From contig RSEF01000014.1 of assembly GCA_003993805.1 (NCBI GenBank), positions 1,985,941 through 2,049,940 of the forward strand: 64,000 nucleotides of DNA. Reading direction: 5' to 3'. This document shows, in pieces, positions 42,529 to 54,400 of the stretch. Position 1 is the stretch's first letter, and every line of letters starts with the position of its first letter. The position numbers were made by a program, and so were the translations under genes. The notes under the pieces were generated by a model. The model was not told the DNA's origin, ran no database searches, and saw only the letters and a list, made by a program, of their open reading frames with translations. This DNA comes from Himantopus leucocephalus (taxonomy: Eukaryota; Chordata; Aves; Charadriiformes; Recurvirostridae).

Positions 42529-45500
42529 AAACAGTCTTAAGTAAAACCACGTCAGGTCAGCCCCCTTCCAGGTAATTAAGAAAAAGGTGCGTCCCCAAAG
42601 AGGACCAAATCCCAGTACAAATCAGGATGAGCAGCTCCTGCAACACCAATATATAAAGTACAAAGGGGGGAAAAAAAGACAGACTCCAATCTGTGATTTA
42701 TGCAGAGAGAACTCATGCTGCCAGAGTTAAATTGTCCTTGCAATTGCTAAGAAACTATGGATGACAAAATCTTAACTCAGAAAAGATGCATCCAACACAG
42801 ATAATTCTATATCAGAGCTCATCTGTGTGATAAGGAGTAAATTGATCACAAAAACGGTATTATCCAAAGAAGAAGTGATCATGACTTGATTGCATTTTTC
42901 AAGTGCAAACAGAAGACTTTTTCCTTTGCCAAAACTAGCAATATACACGCTCGCTGCTTAAAAAGGATCGATTTCATGAAGCTCAGGGGGGAGGGCAGGG
43001 AATGGAAGAGCCAAACCAGTTGGGAGAAAGAATTTTAGAAGAAAAATGTTACAATAATTGGGAACAGCTTAAGAACATTTTTCTAGATGTCCAGAAAAAA
43101 ACCACGACCTGAGTCAAAGCAAGCTGTAGCTGCTAAAAAACCAAGTTGGCTTAGGGGGAAGTGGAAGCAGGTATAAAACATACATACAACAAATGCAAGA
43201 AATGCAATGTTCTTAGTTTTAATACAAATCTTAATACAGAAACGGCTAAAAATGCACAGGAAAGCCATAGATTTCTCCTTTTGTTGAGCTGCATAAAAAA
43301 ATAAAGGGCAACAGAAGGAAATCTTTGGATATAACAGTAATAAAAAGGAACTGTATAGTGATACTCTTCATACACAGACTGAAGTGTCAAATGGTCAAAA
43401 ATAACGCAAAAGAGGGAACTGTTTTCAGTAAACACATTGCCTCTATGTGAAGAAAAGCTGGACAATACAGTCGTATCTGATGACAATGATGAAGAATACT
43501 GTATTTCAACAGTAGACAAGAAAAGCATTAAGGAAAAGCTAATGTACTAGAAGGAAGTATTTTAAGATCAGCAAAACTAAAAGTACTCCTGCATACAGGA
43601 GCTGTGAAGTAGGTGGACAAAACGTAGGCGAGGACCTCTTGTACAGCGTATTCAGGAAAAGCTTTGGAGCACCACAGCACTTCTGGAGGGCTGACAAAGG
43701 CTAAAGCTGCTCTACCATTTAAAACGTAGACTCGGGGGCTGATCCCGGGCACCCCTCTTCCGCTTGCTGCCTGTGTTACCGACGACGGGATGACGCCGCA
43801 TGCTCATACTGCACCCAAACAAAGCAGCAAAAAGGCTTTAAGACAGATCCAGTTCTTAGCGAGGATCTATTCTGCCATTCTTCACTTGCACAAGCATAGC
43901 ATCGTTGCAAGTGCCAGCATTACAGCAGTGCGTACGCGTTCGTTGCTCGCGCACCCAGGGTAAGCCACCGCACGCGTAGTTGTCGAGAGGAATGCTGGAT
44001 TAGAGAGGGAGACTAATAGCGAGCACTCTTTACTACTACAGCATTACACGAATCTCTCTGGATTAGTGCCTTTATACACATACAGCATATCAAATCACTG
44101 TAGTAACATTATAATGCTTGAAAGAAATAGAAAGATGAGTACTTGTAACATTAAAGAAAAATCCAGAATTTGATGATATTCGGTGTTTGCTAAAGAAGTT
44201 CAGGGCTGGGATAAGAGACTTTACAATGAAATGTTCTCGTTTATGCATACCATCCTACACTCATTGGCAAGATAACATCTAACCTATGATACGAGGATCA
44301 TATTCCCATTTAGAATGATTATTTCAACAGCAGGTATAAAACAGTCTTTCACAGCAACTCATTTGCTAAGGAAAGCCTTTGTAAGGAAAAATACTTTCTA
44401 AACTGATTTGCGCCATCATAAAACCAACTGCACCATAGATTGCAATTCAAACCAGAACAACCCCCTCCAGTTAACTCACTAATTAAATGCATTGCTGAGA
44501 ATAACTCAAATCCTTCTGCTTTGATTTGTGAGCGTTAACAGTCACCAGCAACACTAGCAGCCCTAGAGATATCTGTCATTGTTGGAAAAAGGTTTCTTTG
44601 AAAGTTTACATTGCCAAGGGAAGATTTTCTAGACATATTTTTCAGCAGGATATATTGATTTTCTAGGAGACATCTCCTCGCTATCGGCCCAGTGTTGATT
44701 CTCCATCAGAGATGTGTTATGAAACCAAAAGAGCTTTCACATCATCTCAACAGAGTTTTTTTCCTCTCTAATGCAGCAAACATTCACACATTCCTGGTAC
44801 ACCCAGCTGCCTCATTTGGCAAGGTTTGTCTGTTCCGGATTCCAAAAATAAATGTAGAGTCACGAGGAAGAACCAGACTAACACAAAAGAGAATGTCCTC
44901 CATATCACAGGATACCTTGAACAGTAACACCCCCTTTTCTTTATGCTTCTCCCATCTAAAAAATGGCTTTACGAACGAGTGCTGCGAGACCTCCCAACGA
45001 GAAAGCACCAGCACAGTAAATACTGGGGACCCAGGCAGGAAGTTACTAGCTTTTCCCAGCTTCGTTCTCTAGTTACCGCTGAGTTTTCCAGACTTCCTTT
45101 CATATCTCACCTGGGTAAGTGCGGGAATAGAGGATGTGAACTTTTCTTGCCTGCTTATTGAGGACTGTTTTCTGAAATCAGCCCCTTTCATACTGGAGGG
45201 TCCTGGAGGAGCTGATGACCTGAGCAGCACCGCTGTGGGGACTTCAGAGCAAGAGACCAACTGGTGACCTCCAAGCCTGTACGGGTCTCGCTGACTCAGA
45301 GCCCGTGTTTGGTGTATGGGCAAGTCACAGCTTTCTTACATTGTCTGCACAACACAATAAGATCCTGAGTACACCAGGAGCTGGGAAGTAGTAACTGGGA
45401 AACTATTCTCATACCGCCATTTTTCCTGCCTCTAGCTATAATTCGCAAGCCAGATATTTGATGTGATCTGCAGTCTACAACTACTACTGTTCTGTAACCA

Positions 45501-45839
45501 GAAACTTCATTTACGATACCTTCTTATTTACAGCTGCAAAGTGCACGTGCAGAGTAGGTGCCTGTGTTTTCATGGCACAGTGCCGTTTGAGTAACAGCAC
45601 AGAGGAGGAGATAGCTGTTAAGGTGCAATTAATCTGCCTTTATGCAACAGACATAGTCTGTAAAGTTTATTTTCTTACCACTACAGTTTTACTGCTCAGG
45701 GCATGCTCTCTTAAATGTAAAACACCTTTACATAAAATATTTCAGTCCATTTTACTGTTTTCTTCGTGTTTTAGGTGCCAAAGAATTGGGTCCACTGAGC
45801 ATTAGTTACTTTTGGACTACATATGTGTAAGAGCTTATT
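42529..45839. other. Unique non-coding DNA
   Basis: About 3.3 kb without a recognised gene. Open frames: minus 43151-43528 (125 codons) and plus 44692-45072 (126 codons), neither with a recognisable domain. Apart from the CpG micro-cluster at 43931-43985 the region is AT-rich and CpG-poor. Confidence 0.5.
43931..43985. promoter_or_regulatory. Isolated CpG micro-cluster with two ACGCGT sites
   Basis: Ten CpG in about 55 bp, including two ACGCGT hexamers ('cgtacgcgttcg' and 'cacgcgtag'), lie in otherwise CpG-poor DNA. CpG surviving at this density suggests local protection from methylation, or recent GC gain. Confidence 0.4.
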
Positions 45840-46249
45840 TCACCCACACGCATTCCACTCTGGTCCAACTTCAGCTCCTGTAGAGGTTGCCTTGTCTTCT
45901 GGTGACCACAGAAGTGCCTCTTTTGAGTAGACAATTAACTGGTGTTTAAGAGGACAAGCAAATACGAACATGGCTCTTACAAACATGAACTTCATCTGCC
46001 AGGGCCCAAGTAAGACTGATATTTGGATCTTCAAATATGACAAAACAACTATTCCCAGCAACTTCTGTTTTACACAGTCACACTTCCAAAAATTATACCA
46101 TAAAAACGAAACCATTTTTGATAACAGCACAGACTTGTTGGCACTTCTGAGGAATAAATATAAAACCAGCCCAATATTAAAGATCACACCAATAGATCCG
46201 ATCCCATTAATTTAGAACCGTACCAATTTTCTGAGGATTTGATCAATAC
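45840..46249 (-). other. Possible decayed coding remnant (strand uncertain)
   Basis: Directly downstream (minus strand) of the 46250-46442 candidate exon, protein-like stretches appear in different frames, interrupted by stops: for example VAGNSCFVIFEDPNISLTW at about 45984-46065 and SKEALLWSPEDKATSTGAEV near 45850-45925. A plus-strand frame at 45970-46215 is also open for 81 codons. Either reading could be chance; if the minus reading is right it would mean a frameshifted pseudogene. No family is recognised. Confidence 0.2.
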
Positions 46250-46442
46250 CTGGGATTGCTTCAACTAAGAACTCATCTTCTAGAACAAACTCATACAGCT
46301 CCCCAGGTGGAGTTAACTCAGTTTTGCAACTAAACCCGTACCCAGACAATGTGATGCTAATGGAAATATTCCAGCATTCACTGGAGACCCTCACCTCCCC
46401 TCCTCTCAAAGCTACCATTTTTCCATCATTGCTAAATACTAC
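46250..46442 (-). other. Candidate internal coding exon (unrecognised)
   Basis: Read on the minus strand, a 193-bp segment is preceded by a good acceptor ('agctcttccttgacag', with 'ctcaat' as a possible branch site) and followed by a donor-like 'ccag|gtattg'. It is open through 64 codons in phase 0 and exits in phase 1. The translation has a protein-like mix, with VVFSNDGKMVALRGGEVRV near the start, SGYGFSCKTELTPPGELY in the middle and EFVLEDEFLVEAIPG at the end. I do not recognise the family. A chance open segment with splice-like ends cannot be excluded, and no partner exon was confirmed. Confidence 0.3.
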
Positions 46443-48221
46443 CTGTCAAGGAAGAGCTGCGTTTGATTGAGATGCGGAGGCATCAATAAAATAATTGCTG
46501 ATGTCAGATAGCATTCTTTGCTTAGTGTTCATTCCCCTGTATGACTTAATTAACAATGCCTTCACATCAGAATAAATCAGCTCTTTTTTTATTTACCTGA
46601 TGTCTTCAGACAATTGCATGACCGCGACACAGGGGTTCCATTCCTGTATCTCGCAGAGCATTAGGCAGGTGAGAAGCACGGACTCGGCTGGAGACCGAGA
46701 CCCCAAAACCCCTGCCGATGCGACAGAGGAACGGAGAGGCAGATGGTGTTTGAGCCAGTCTGAATTTATGGAGGCTTCAGAGAGATGGTTTATGTGACAA
46801 CGGAACTCGAAAGCAACGTATTAGAAGTGCCGCAGCCCAGAGAAAGACAATAAACCCTAGCAAATTAGATGATGCAGTAACATTAGGGCCATACAAAGAA
46901 GAGTCAAGACTGACATATGTCCTTAGGACAAATTGTTGCACTTTTTTGAACTGAATGAACAATAAAATATGTGCTTTTAAAATCACACTTAGAAGAACTG
47001 AATAAAGCTTCCCTCCGGCATAACGTCCACTTACAGCAGCTGAGGACGGCCGAGGCAGAAGCAGGGCAAAAAAGCAGCCACGCTTCTGTGCTCATCTGTG
47101 CTCCCCCGGAAGGAGAGCAGCAGGTTCTCCTCTGCAAAGCACTTCGGCAGTCAGACTCGGACCTGTGCAAACTCAGAATGACTCCTCTGACGCTAACGAA
47201 ATCATTCCAGATTTGCACTCCCATATGCAAGGCCGACTGCTGGGACCATGCTTCACCCAGAAAACACGCTTCTGCAAACAGCTGACCCTGCACAGCAGAG
47301 CCTTTTCCCGCTCTCCTGACACACAGTGCACACAGAGCTAGGAGAGTTCCCGTGAAAGCTGCTACTCAAGTTCTCGTTTCAAAATGCAGCTTAAACCAGT
47401 GGCTCTAGACAACAGCACAGATAATCAAAAGGCAATTAATTGCTTAAGCAGAGCATTTCTCAAGGTACTGTACGCCAGTAAAAGACGCAGGCAGAAGCTG
47501 TTACAAGACACAGACTTTACTCCTTAGGCCCAAGCCAGACAGTGTTAATACTGAGTCACAGGGATTTCTTACTATTTACAAGAAAATGGAAGTGGTGTCG
47601 TCATTTCTTGATGGTAAATAATGTATATGGAAGCAGAAAGACCAGTTTCAAATTAGATTCCGCGTTAAGCAGCGTTAGTACTGCATGGACATCATCTGAA
47701 CAGCTGATTAGTAAAAGCTGCATTTGAAAAACAAATATTACATTTGTGAAGGACAAAAAAGCCCTGGTCTTATCTCATCCATACTTTCATCCTCACATTG
47801 AAAAGGATCAAGGTTTAAGCCGTACAGAGCGTACAGACATCTTGCCAATAAGCCCGAGTTCAAGGATCTCTGCGCAGCTTCAAGAATACGCTGAGAACCA
47901 CCCTCACCTACTCCCTTGGTGCCCGTCAGAAGCAGAGACTGCCGAGAACACCTTACTCCTCCCCCCGGAGCTGTTAACCCCACAGCTGAGAAGTTGCTCA
48001 TGTTTTCCCTGTTTGTGCCACACCTGCCAGTGATTCAGAGGACTGAAAATCAGCTGTCTCGTTACCCCTTTGATTTCCTCCGTTTGCCATAGAAATCCCT
48101 CAGAGTGTGGAGTAAGCCCACAGAAGGCGAGACCTTTCTCATCCACCAAATGTTCTTACAGTGCTGCTCTCTGAGTAAACTAGAAGAGAGCTCCCCTCTT
48201 TGAGGCTCCAGTTCAAATCCA

Positions 48222-48262
48222 GGAATGAAATCCTGTGGCCCCGCAGAAGTGGCCAGGGAGAA
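48222..48262. repeat. Possible ancient sauropsid interspersed repeat
   Basis: 'ggaatgaaatcctgtggccc' followed by 'cgcagaagtggccaggg' resembles a common sauropsid repeat motif of the form 'tgaaatcctggccccattga ... agtcaatgg'. It is a short match from memory and the family is not named. Confidence 0.3.
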
Positions 48263-48516
48263 ATTTTATTTGAGACGTGCTAATATCCAAGCAACCCGGT
48301 CCTCCTAAAAATATCCCATGGGAGAGCTGCTAGAGTCTAATTTGGGTCTGTGACTAACATGCGTACCTAGCAGTCACTTCTCCCATGCTTCATAGGCTTC
48401 CAGGTCCATACATCGTATAGGGCAACAGTAAAGTCCAAATAACTTTCTACAGGTTCATTTATCTTCTTTAGAAAACCTCGACACCTGGCTGCACCACATC
48501 AGTGTTCATTTTATTT

Positions 48517-48542
48517 AAAAAAAAAAAAAGAAAGAAAGAAAG
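48517..48542 (+). repeat. Poly-A / (GAAA)n tract
   Basis: Thirteen A followed by GAAA repeats; all purine from 48517 to 48542. It may be the worn tail of an unrecognised retroelement or a simple microsatellite. Confidence 0.85.
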
Positions 48543-48607
48543 TGGTGAGGTTTATTCCTTATGGTAATGTTCAAAGGTGGCAAAATGAACTGAAGTGTTT
48601 CTAACAG

Positions 48608-48722
48608 CTCCATTGTGACAGAGACACTGCGAGCCCTTCCCTTCTGTCTCACGGGCTGCACTCCACTCACATTTGTCAGGAAAACCTCTGATGCGATGAC
48701 ACCCTCATCCATTTTACAACAG
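48608..48722 (+). other. Candidate internal coding exon (unrecognised)
   Basis: A 115-bp segment lies between an acceptor ('gaagtgtttctaacag', ending 48607) and a near-ideal donor ('caacag|gtaata', intron from 48723). It is open in the frame that enters in phase 2 and leaves in phase 0, giving 38 full codons with parts such as SIVTETLRALPFCLTGC and FVRKTSDAMTPSSILQQ. The minus strand is also open for 82 codons across it, which weakens the case. No family is recognised. It is on the opposite strand from the 46.3 kb candidate, so at most they belong to two genes. Confidence 0.25.
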
Positions 48723-51189
48723 GTAATACTGGCCACTGAAGCATCCACGCCGGCTCTTCGCAAAGCTCCTACACCTTGCTGCTTATCTGACCGCAGCTGA
48801 AGGAATTCGGGAGACGCTTCCCAGGCGCCAGAGAAATTAGATCAGTCCAAGAGAAAACAAAACCCGAACTGTGGCCTCGTCGTGCCACTTACAATTTATG
48901 CTATCCAAGAGGCTCATTAAACATCAGTGAGTTTACAGCCTATTAAAGTTAATGAAAAATGCTTCCGATTTCCAACAGATTTTTGGTCTCAATTTACTGC
49001 TGCTCTGCAGAACAATTCCTTTATTCTGGTGAGAGGAGCTACGGCCTTTGACGTGGGAACCCCAGCCCTGGTCTACAGGGGTTAACCTTCCGGCACGCCT
49101 GCCGAAGTCAACTAGATTATGGCATCAAAGTCCATTTTAAGCATAACATTTTAAGCAGATTATAGGTCTGCCGCTTGCTACAACCAAAAGTTTTACTTTT
49201 GGAAGTAACATTAATTCAAGCCCCGTACTCTCCCTCTTCCGCAGTGTTAAAGGAAGCCCGAGGGTAGTGCTTTTACTTACTACACAGGCAGAGTTCTCAG
49301 CATCTGGTTAAACAAAACAGAACAAAGGGATTATCTGTTGCCATGCAACCAATAAAAATGATACATTTTTAATAGCTGAGACCAGAAAAAGCAGCTGCCA
49401 TACGGGCTCAGAAATTTTCAAAAGAAAAAAAAATAGGGGTTAATGCCTTAAGTCAAGTTAAACCACTTTTCAATTAAGGGGACAGGAACAAATCTTTCAT
49501 CACCATTATAATAAAAACTCAGCGTGGCTGGAATGGCGCTGCTTTCAGCAAATTCTCCCAGTAGGTACGGGAATTGTTGTTTTTACACAAATAGGCTGGA
49601 TTTTCACTTCCCTGACCTTGCCGTGTTTGCTTTGCCCGTTTCTTTCCGTATCACCAGGACATCTGACCTTTCAGTCTGTGGGACGGAAGCTAAAGCGCAC
49701 TACAGGATGGTCCGGGCCACCTCCTCATCTCAACACCTGGAGGTCTCCAGAGAGCAGCTCGATGTTCGTGTGTGCTAACTCACCCAGACAGACCTAGATT
49801 AGACAGAGAAAATCAGAAAAAGATCCGGAGCAGGATCAAAGGAGTCACTTGCTTCCTTTTCAGGAATCAATCTGATTATATAGCTTGGGCACAGTGTCTA
49901 GAAAAGTCTCAAAGGAACAATTTTGAACACGTTGGCACACCTGGCGTAGGTTGTACAACTTCCCCGATGCCTGCAGAGCAACGCCAGCTCACAGCGGGGG
50001 GATTTGGGCTGTGGGAATGGGGGCAACGTCAGCCAGCACAGTTAAGGGCTGAGATTTGCCAGACCACAAGACGTAGCTCATGGGAAGGTTTAAGGCCAAC
50101 ATGCTCTCATATCCCTAAATGCCTTTCAAAGTCTCAGCCATAGTTACCTATCTTAGGAGCTCAATAGCGATTAAAATAAAAAAAAAAAAAAAAGCCTTTT
50201 GAATATTAACCCATCTGGAGATCTGGAGACCCAGAAGAAACCTTGAAGCAACCCATTTTCGTAAGATGAAACTTTTCCCAGAGAAGGAAAAAAGAAACGC
50301 TGAAGCCCTGGCTGCAAAAATTATTCCCCAGAGTATTTCAGCAGAGGTTTGAAGTGTCCGGAAAATAAAGCTGTTTAGAAAAGTACAGGACCTCATACTG
50401 ATATTTTGCTACTATCCGTTATCTGTAAGAGCTCAATTGCTGCCCCATGCAAGGCTGCTGCCAGCGGCGAGGATCTCACCCACCTCACGCAATGTTCTTA
50501 TGCTGCACACATTTAAGCCATCTGCGGAATACTGCAAGGAGAAAAGCCCCATCACCCTTCTGATTTCTGGAAGCAGCTACATTCAAGGATTTCACAGATG
50601 TATTTCTACCTTTTAATATACAGAATTTCAGATGACCCAGAATTTCAGTCTCAACCCTAGCAGTGTACACGGTCACGGAACTAACCAGTAAATGAAGATC
50701 ACCTCTCTTCTTCCAAAGCCATCCCAACCTGTAATCAGCAGATCTGGTTTTGCATTCAGAAGAAATTGAGAATGAAGCTTTCGTAAACTCTTCCTGGGTC
50801 TCAGTCAAAGCTGAAGTTCATGAGCTAGCAGGAGCTTGGCTTTAAGGTTACCTTCCTTTGGATCAAATCCATGCTGGCCACCTCTGAACACCTTTTCTCC
50901 AGACATCCAGCTGAGGTAGCATCAGTTCGGCAAAGCCTGGACACATTGCAAATCCTCCTTTTGGCTTTTCTGACACCAGCAAACGCCTGTCCGGCCTGGC
51001 AGCCGAACAGCCGTGAGGCTGAGGCATCTCGGCATGCTCTTGTGTTCAGTGCCACGCAAGTTTTGTTTAGGAGCAGCTAACAGGGTAAGGAGAGGCCCGT
51101 GGCTCTGCTGCTGTTTTCCTGTTGCTGACCGTGCCCCTTAGTGCCAGAGCGATGAATCAAGACAACACGAAACAGACTCTGCCATGTGA
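48723..51189. other. Unique non-coding DNA
   Basis: No recognised gene. 48890-49210 is AT-rich with 'gctcattaaacatcagtgag', 'cctattaaagttaatgaaaa' and 'gattatggcatcaaagtcc', possibly a conserved element. A poly-A tract lies at 50178-50193. The 123-codon plus frame at 49772-50143 and the 107-codon minus frame at 50485-50808 have no recognisable domain. Confidence 0.5.
50178..50193. repeat. Poly-A tract
   Basis: Sixteen A in a row. The upstream sequence does not identify a retroelement. Confidence 0.9.
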
Positions 51190-51480
51190 AATACAGACTG
51201 ACACGGCGCAAAACATTTAGATCTCAATATGCAATGATATTGATTACAATCAAGCAAATGAGTAAGATCTATTTCTTCTTTAATATAACGCAAATGATAA
51301 CAGAAGTGATCTGTTCTTATGAAGATGATTTATTTATTTTTTTAGATTGGTAACCACCACCACCAAGCACATTTTGGCAGCTCTGGAAATCATGACACAG
51401 TTAGGAAATATTGAAGGAACAAATGATTTCTCATTAATACATGATGATCATCATTAATACAAATGCTATTTAAAGTTAAA
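51190..51480. promoter_or_regulatory. Candidate conserved non-coding element with palindrome
   Basis: AT-rich and almost CpG-free: 'gcaatgatattgattacaat', 'gcaaatgataacagaagtga', 'gatttatttatttttttaga'. It contains a 14-bp perfect palindrome (51441-51454) between 10-bp direct repeats tcattaatac (51431-51440, 51451-51460). The symmetric ATGATGATCATCAT core is a plausible site for a dimeric homeodomain or bZIP-like factor. Confidence 0.45.
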
Positions 51481-54400
51481 TTAGAACAATGGCTGCATTA
51501 AGATAACTGTGTTGCTCCAATTAAAGAGCACAAACATTCTGCAATGAACCTTCTCGGAGTTATGAAGCTGCTCTCCACCTTTGGTGAAACCTTTGCAGAG
51601 CTGGGATTTCAATTTTTCCTCTCTTCCACTCTGCAACTTGCTGAATTCAGTAAAAGTGAGAGAATGGCGGGGAATAAAGAGAAGCGTCCTTGTGGTGACT
51701 CGTTCTGTCACATTCACAGCTAGAAACGAAGTAAAAGAAAGGAACTCAAAGAACTTGAGTATCTCGGAGGTTGGTCCGAGCCCACAAAACAAAGAAACAA
51801 ACAATCAGTCTTTGTCAGGAGGGTCATTCTTCCACAAAATGTGAATCAACAATATTTTTTACTGGTTCTAGCAGTTAGCTTCCTTCTGACGTGACAGACT
51901 CCACTGACTGCAGGGCAGAGGACAATACTGACCACCAACAGAACAGGGACAGGAAAAATCGAGTAGGAGCAGCAGAGTCTAGGCAGCACTCAACGTGCTT
52001 GAAAGAAAAAAACTGAAAATTGTTTAAGGTTGACAGAGAAGAGAAATGTCACCTTCTAATTCTCAGCGATTGCTATGAATTGTAGTAAGGAATTCACTAT
52101 GCACAAAGAGTACAGTCACAGCTTAGCTAAAATCCACGGGAATCTTGCTATCGGCAGAACCAGGGCCAGAAGACACTCTCCACGGCTTTGCCCACGTCAA
52201 CAGCGAGAATACTTCCCAAATCATAGAACCACTGACCTTAAAGGACACAATCTAAAGGTCACTGATTTCAGGGAATCTTCCCGTTTCCTTCTGCATACTC
52301 CAGGATCAGCCCCAAGGGAGCCTGCGTTTATCCTCGTCCAGGTCGCAGAGCCAGCTGAAAAGGAACTGCTCGGTGCAGGTCATTTCCTCCCTCACAGCCC
52401 ATCACGCTGGCTGTACCAGGATGCCTTCAGGAGCCACAAAACAAATGTGTTTTCCAGGTATATGGTGGTGGTTGGTTTGGGGTTTTTTCGTGTTTGGTTG
52501 TTGGTTTTGTTGGGTTTTTTTTTCCATTTAGGTGCCCCTTTTCAAAAAATCCTCTGGAACATATTCAGTGGATTTTTCTACGCGATTTTGAACTTGCATG
52601 CAACTTCACAGAATTTGTTAAACGTTCTGTAATTACTTTAAGTGCACTTTTCTCATCAACAGACAGGCAATTAGTCCACTCTAGAGGAAAAAAAAAAAAA
52701 TCATTCTTTTTATTTATCCTGGCGTCTACTCGTAGGCATGAGGATCTTTGTAATGCAGTCACACCGTTGCACCAGGGCAGAATTCAGCCCCGTGTTCGTA
52801 TATTGATAAGACTTCAGGTTAAGCCATCCTTCAGGTGAAAATAGTGCAAGTGCTTTAGTTTGAACACCTGCCTCTTTGGAGACTTTTCAAAGCCTTCCTT
52901 CTATTTATTAGTGCATAATTCCCGCCGGAGCTTGAAACGCTCTCTCCTGGCAGGCTCCGAGCGCAGCACCGACCGAAGAGCAGGCGGGTTACGCACTGGG
53001 GGTTTGAGGCTTGGGAATATAAATGAGCAACCTCCGCCTTGGAGCTGCGGGCACGCTTCTGCTCTGGGGGCAGAAGGAGTCTGCAGCAAATACACCGGAG
53101 AATTCGGTGCTAAAATTAGTTTGCGTTGTAACAAACCACTTTAGTCTTTTCTTGTGGAAAATTGCTGTATGCTTAGTATGTTTAGAGAAGGGAGTTTCAA
53201 TCTTTTGATTTATCGACCCTAAAAAAATGTTCCAGTGAGAGTGTAGAACATTCACATCTGTAGACTCTGCATATAAACTTGCTTTTCCTGAGCCTCTTAG
53301 AAGCAATAGAGAAAACCCAGAAGGTCCATAGATCACAGGTCAAAAAGTACTTGCGAAAAGCAAAAGACAAACTAATACATTACCTGTGATCAGGTTTTTT
53401 CCTCCCTTTTTCCACACTCAAGTTTTCACGCTCACTCACCAGAGTTAATGATACAGAAAACAGGATTCCACAAATCATTGAAATTGCAGTTGCCATCCAG
53501 ACCAGACATTAAACAAAATATTCAAGTTTGCATGGCTAAAAAAAATTTTCTCACTCAAATGAAAAATCTTAATATGAACAAAGGGCTGCCAAAGCAGAGC
53601 CAGCAGTGCCCCTCCGTGACACCCGGCGCTCAGTAGCCCAAACACGGACCTGGGAAGCAGACGGATATCCCTCCTTTGCCGAGACCACTTGGACCTCGGC
53701 ACCAGCGAGGTGAGGTTTCATCACCGCTAACTACCCCATCTCCCAGCTAAGCAGCCTAAGTGCCGACTTAGACCCTCTCTGCCCTCTGCTTTCCAGCTCA
53801 GGGACTTCGCAATTGCTTTCTACAAAGGAGAACAGCATCGTTTGGGAAAAGAGCTGTGTCAGTGTCCCTCGCTCCCCCTCACTTCGGCTATCCCATGGGA
53901 TGATGACCTACCTGCAGAGGGAAATTACATGAGCTCAGCTTTCTGCAAGCTGTGGAAAGGTACTTACCAGACTACTACAGTGTTTAATGTCTGAAATGCG
54001 TATTATTTTCTCATTGTGGCTTGTTTCTCCTCTGGATGTTTGCAACTTCAAGTCAAAAATTCCAACAATATTGACCAAAAACTGCTGTTGAGCTTTATTT
54101 CCAGTCCTCTCCCATACAGCTCACTTAATGCCGTTACAAACTTTTTATTCCCCAATACAACGTTTGTGTTTTAAGTATCACATTTACTGAAGGGATCTCA
54201 GACTCCTCAGTATAAAGTGGTATGTAGGTAAAACAAGCTCATTTGTTATGCAAAACCAGGGCATTTATAAAAATAATTTTTAAAAGTCTCCTTTTCCCTT
54301 TCTAAATTGCTTAACCTTTGCTTTAACAAATGCTATTCCTCTGCTACAGATGAATCACTACAAAGTGCTGGAGATTCTGTGTTGATTACTACAGTTGAGG

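Larger units (their letters stand above)
46443..48607. other. Unique non-coding DNA
   Basis: No recognised gene. Frames of 129 codons (minus, 46904-47293), 104 codons (plus, 46971-47285) and 95 codons (plus, 47746-48033) overlap open frames on the other strand. A purine A/GAAA tract lies at 48517-48542 and a possible old repeat at 48222-48262. Confidence 0.5.

Noticed and set aside
52075..52632. 185-codon plus-strand frame
   Set aside because: It runs through a GT-rich low-complexity tract, has no recognisable domain and no splice or start support.
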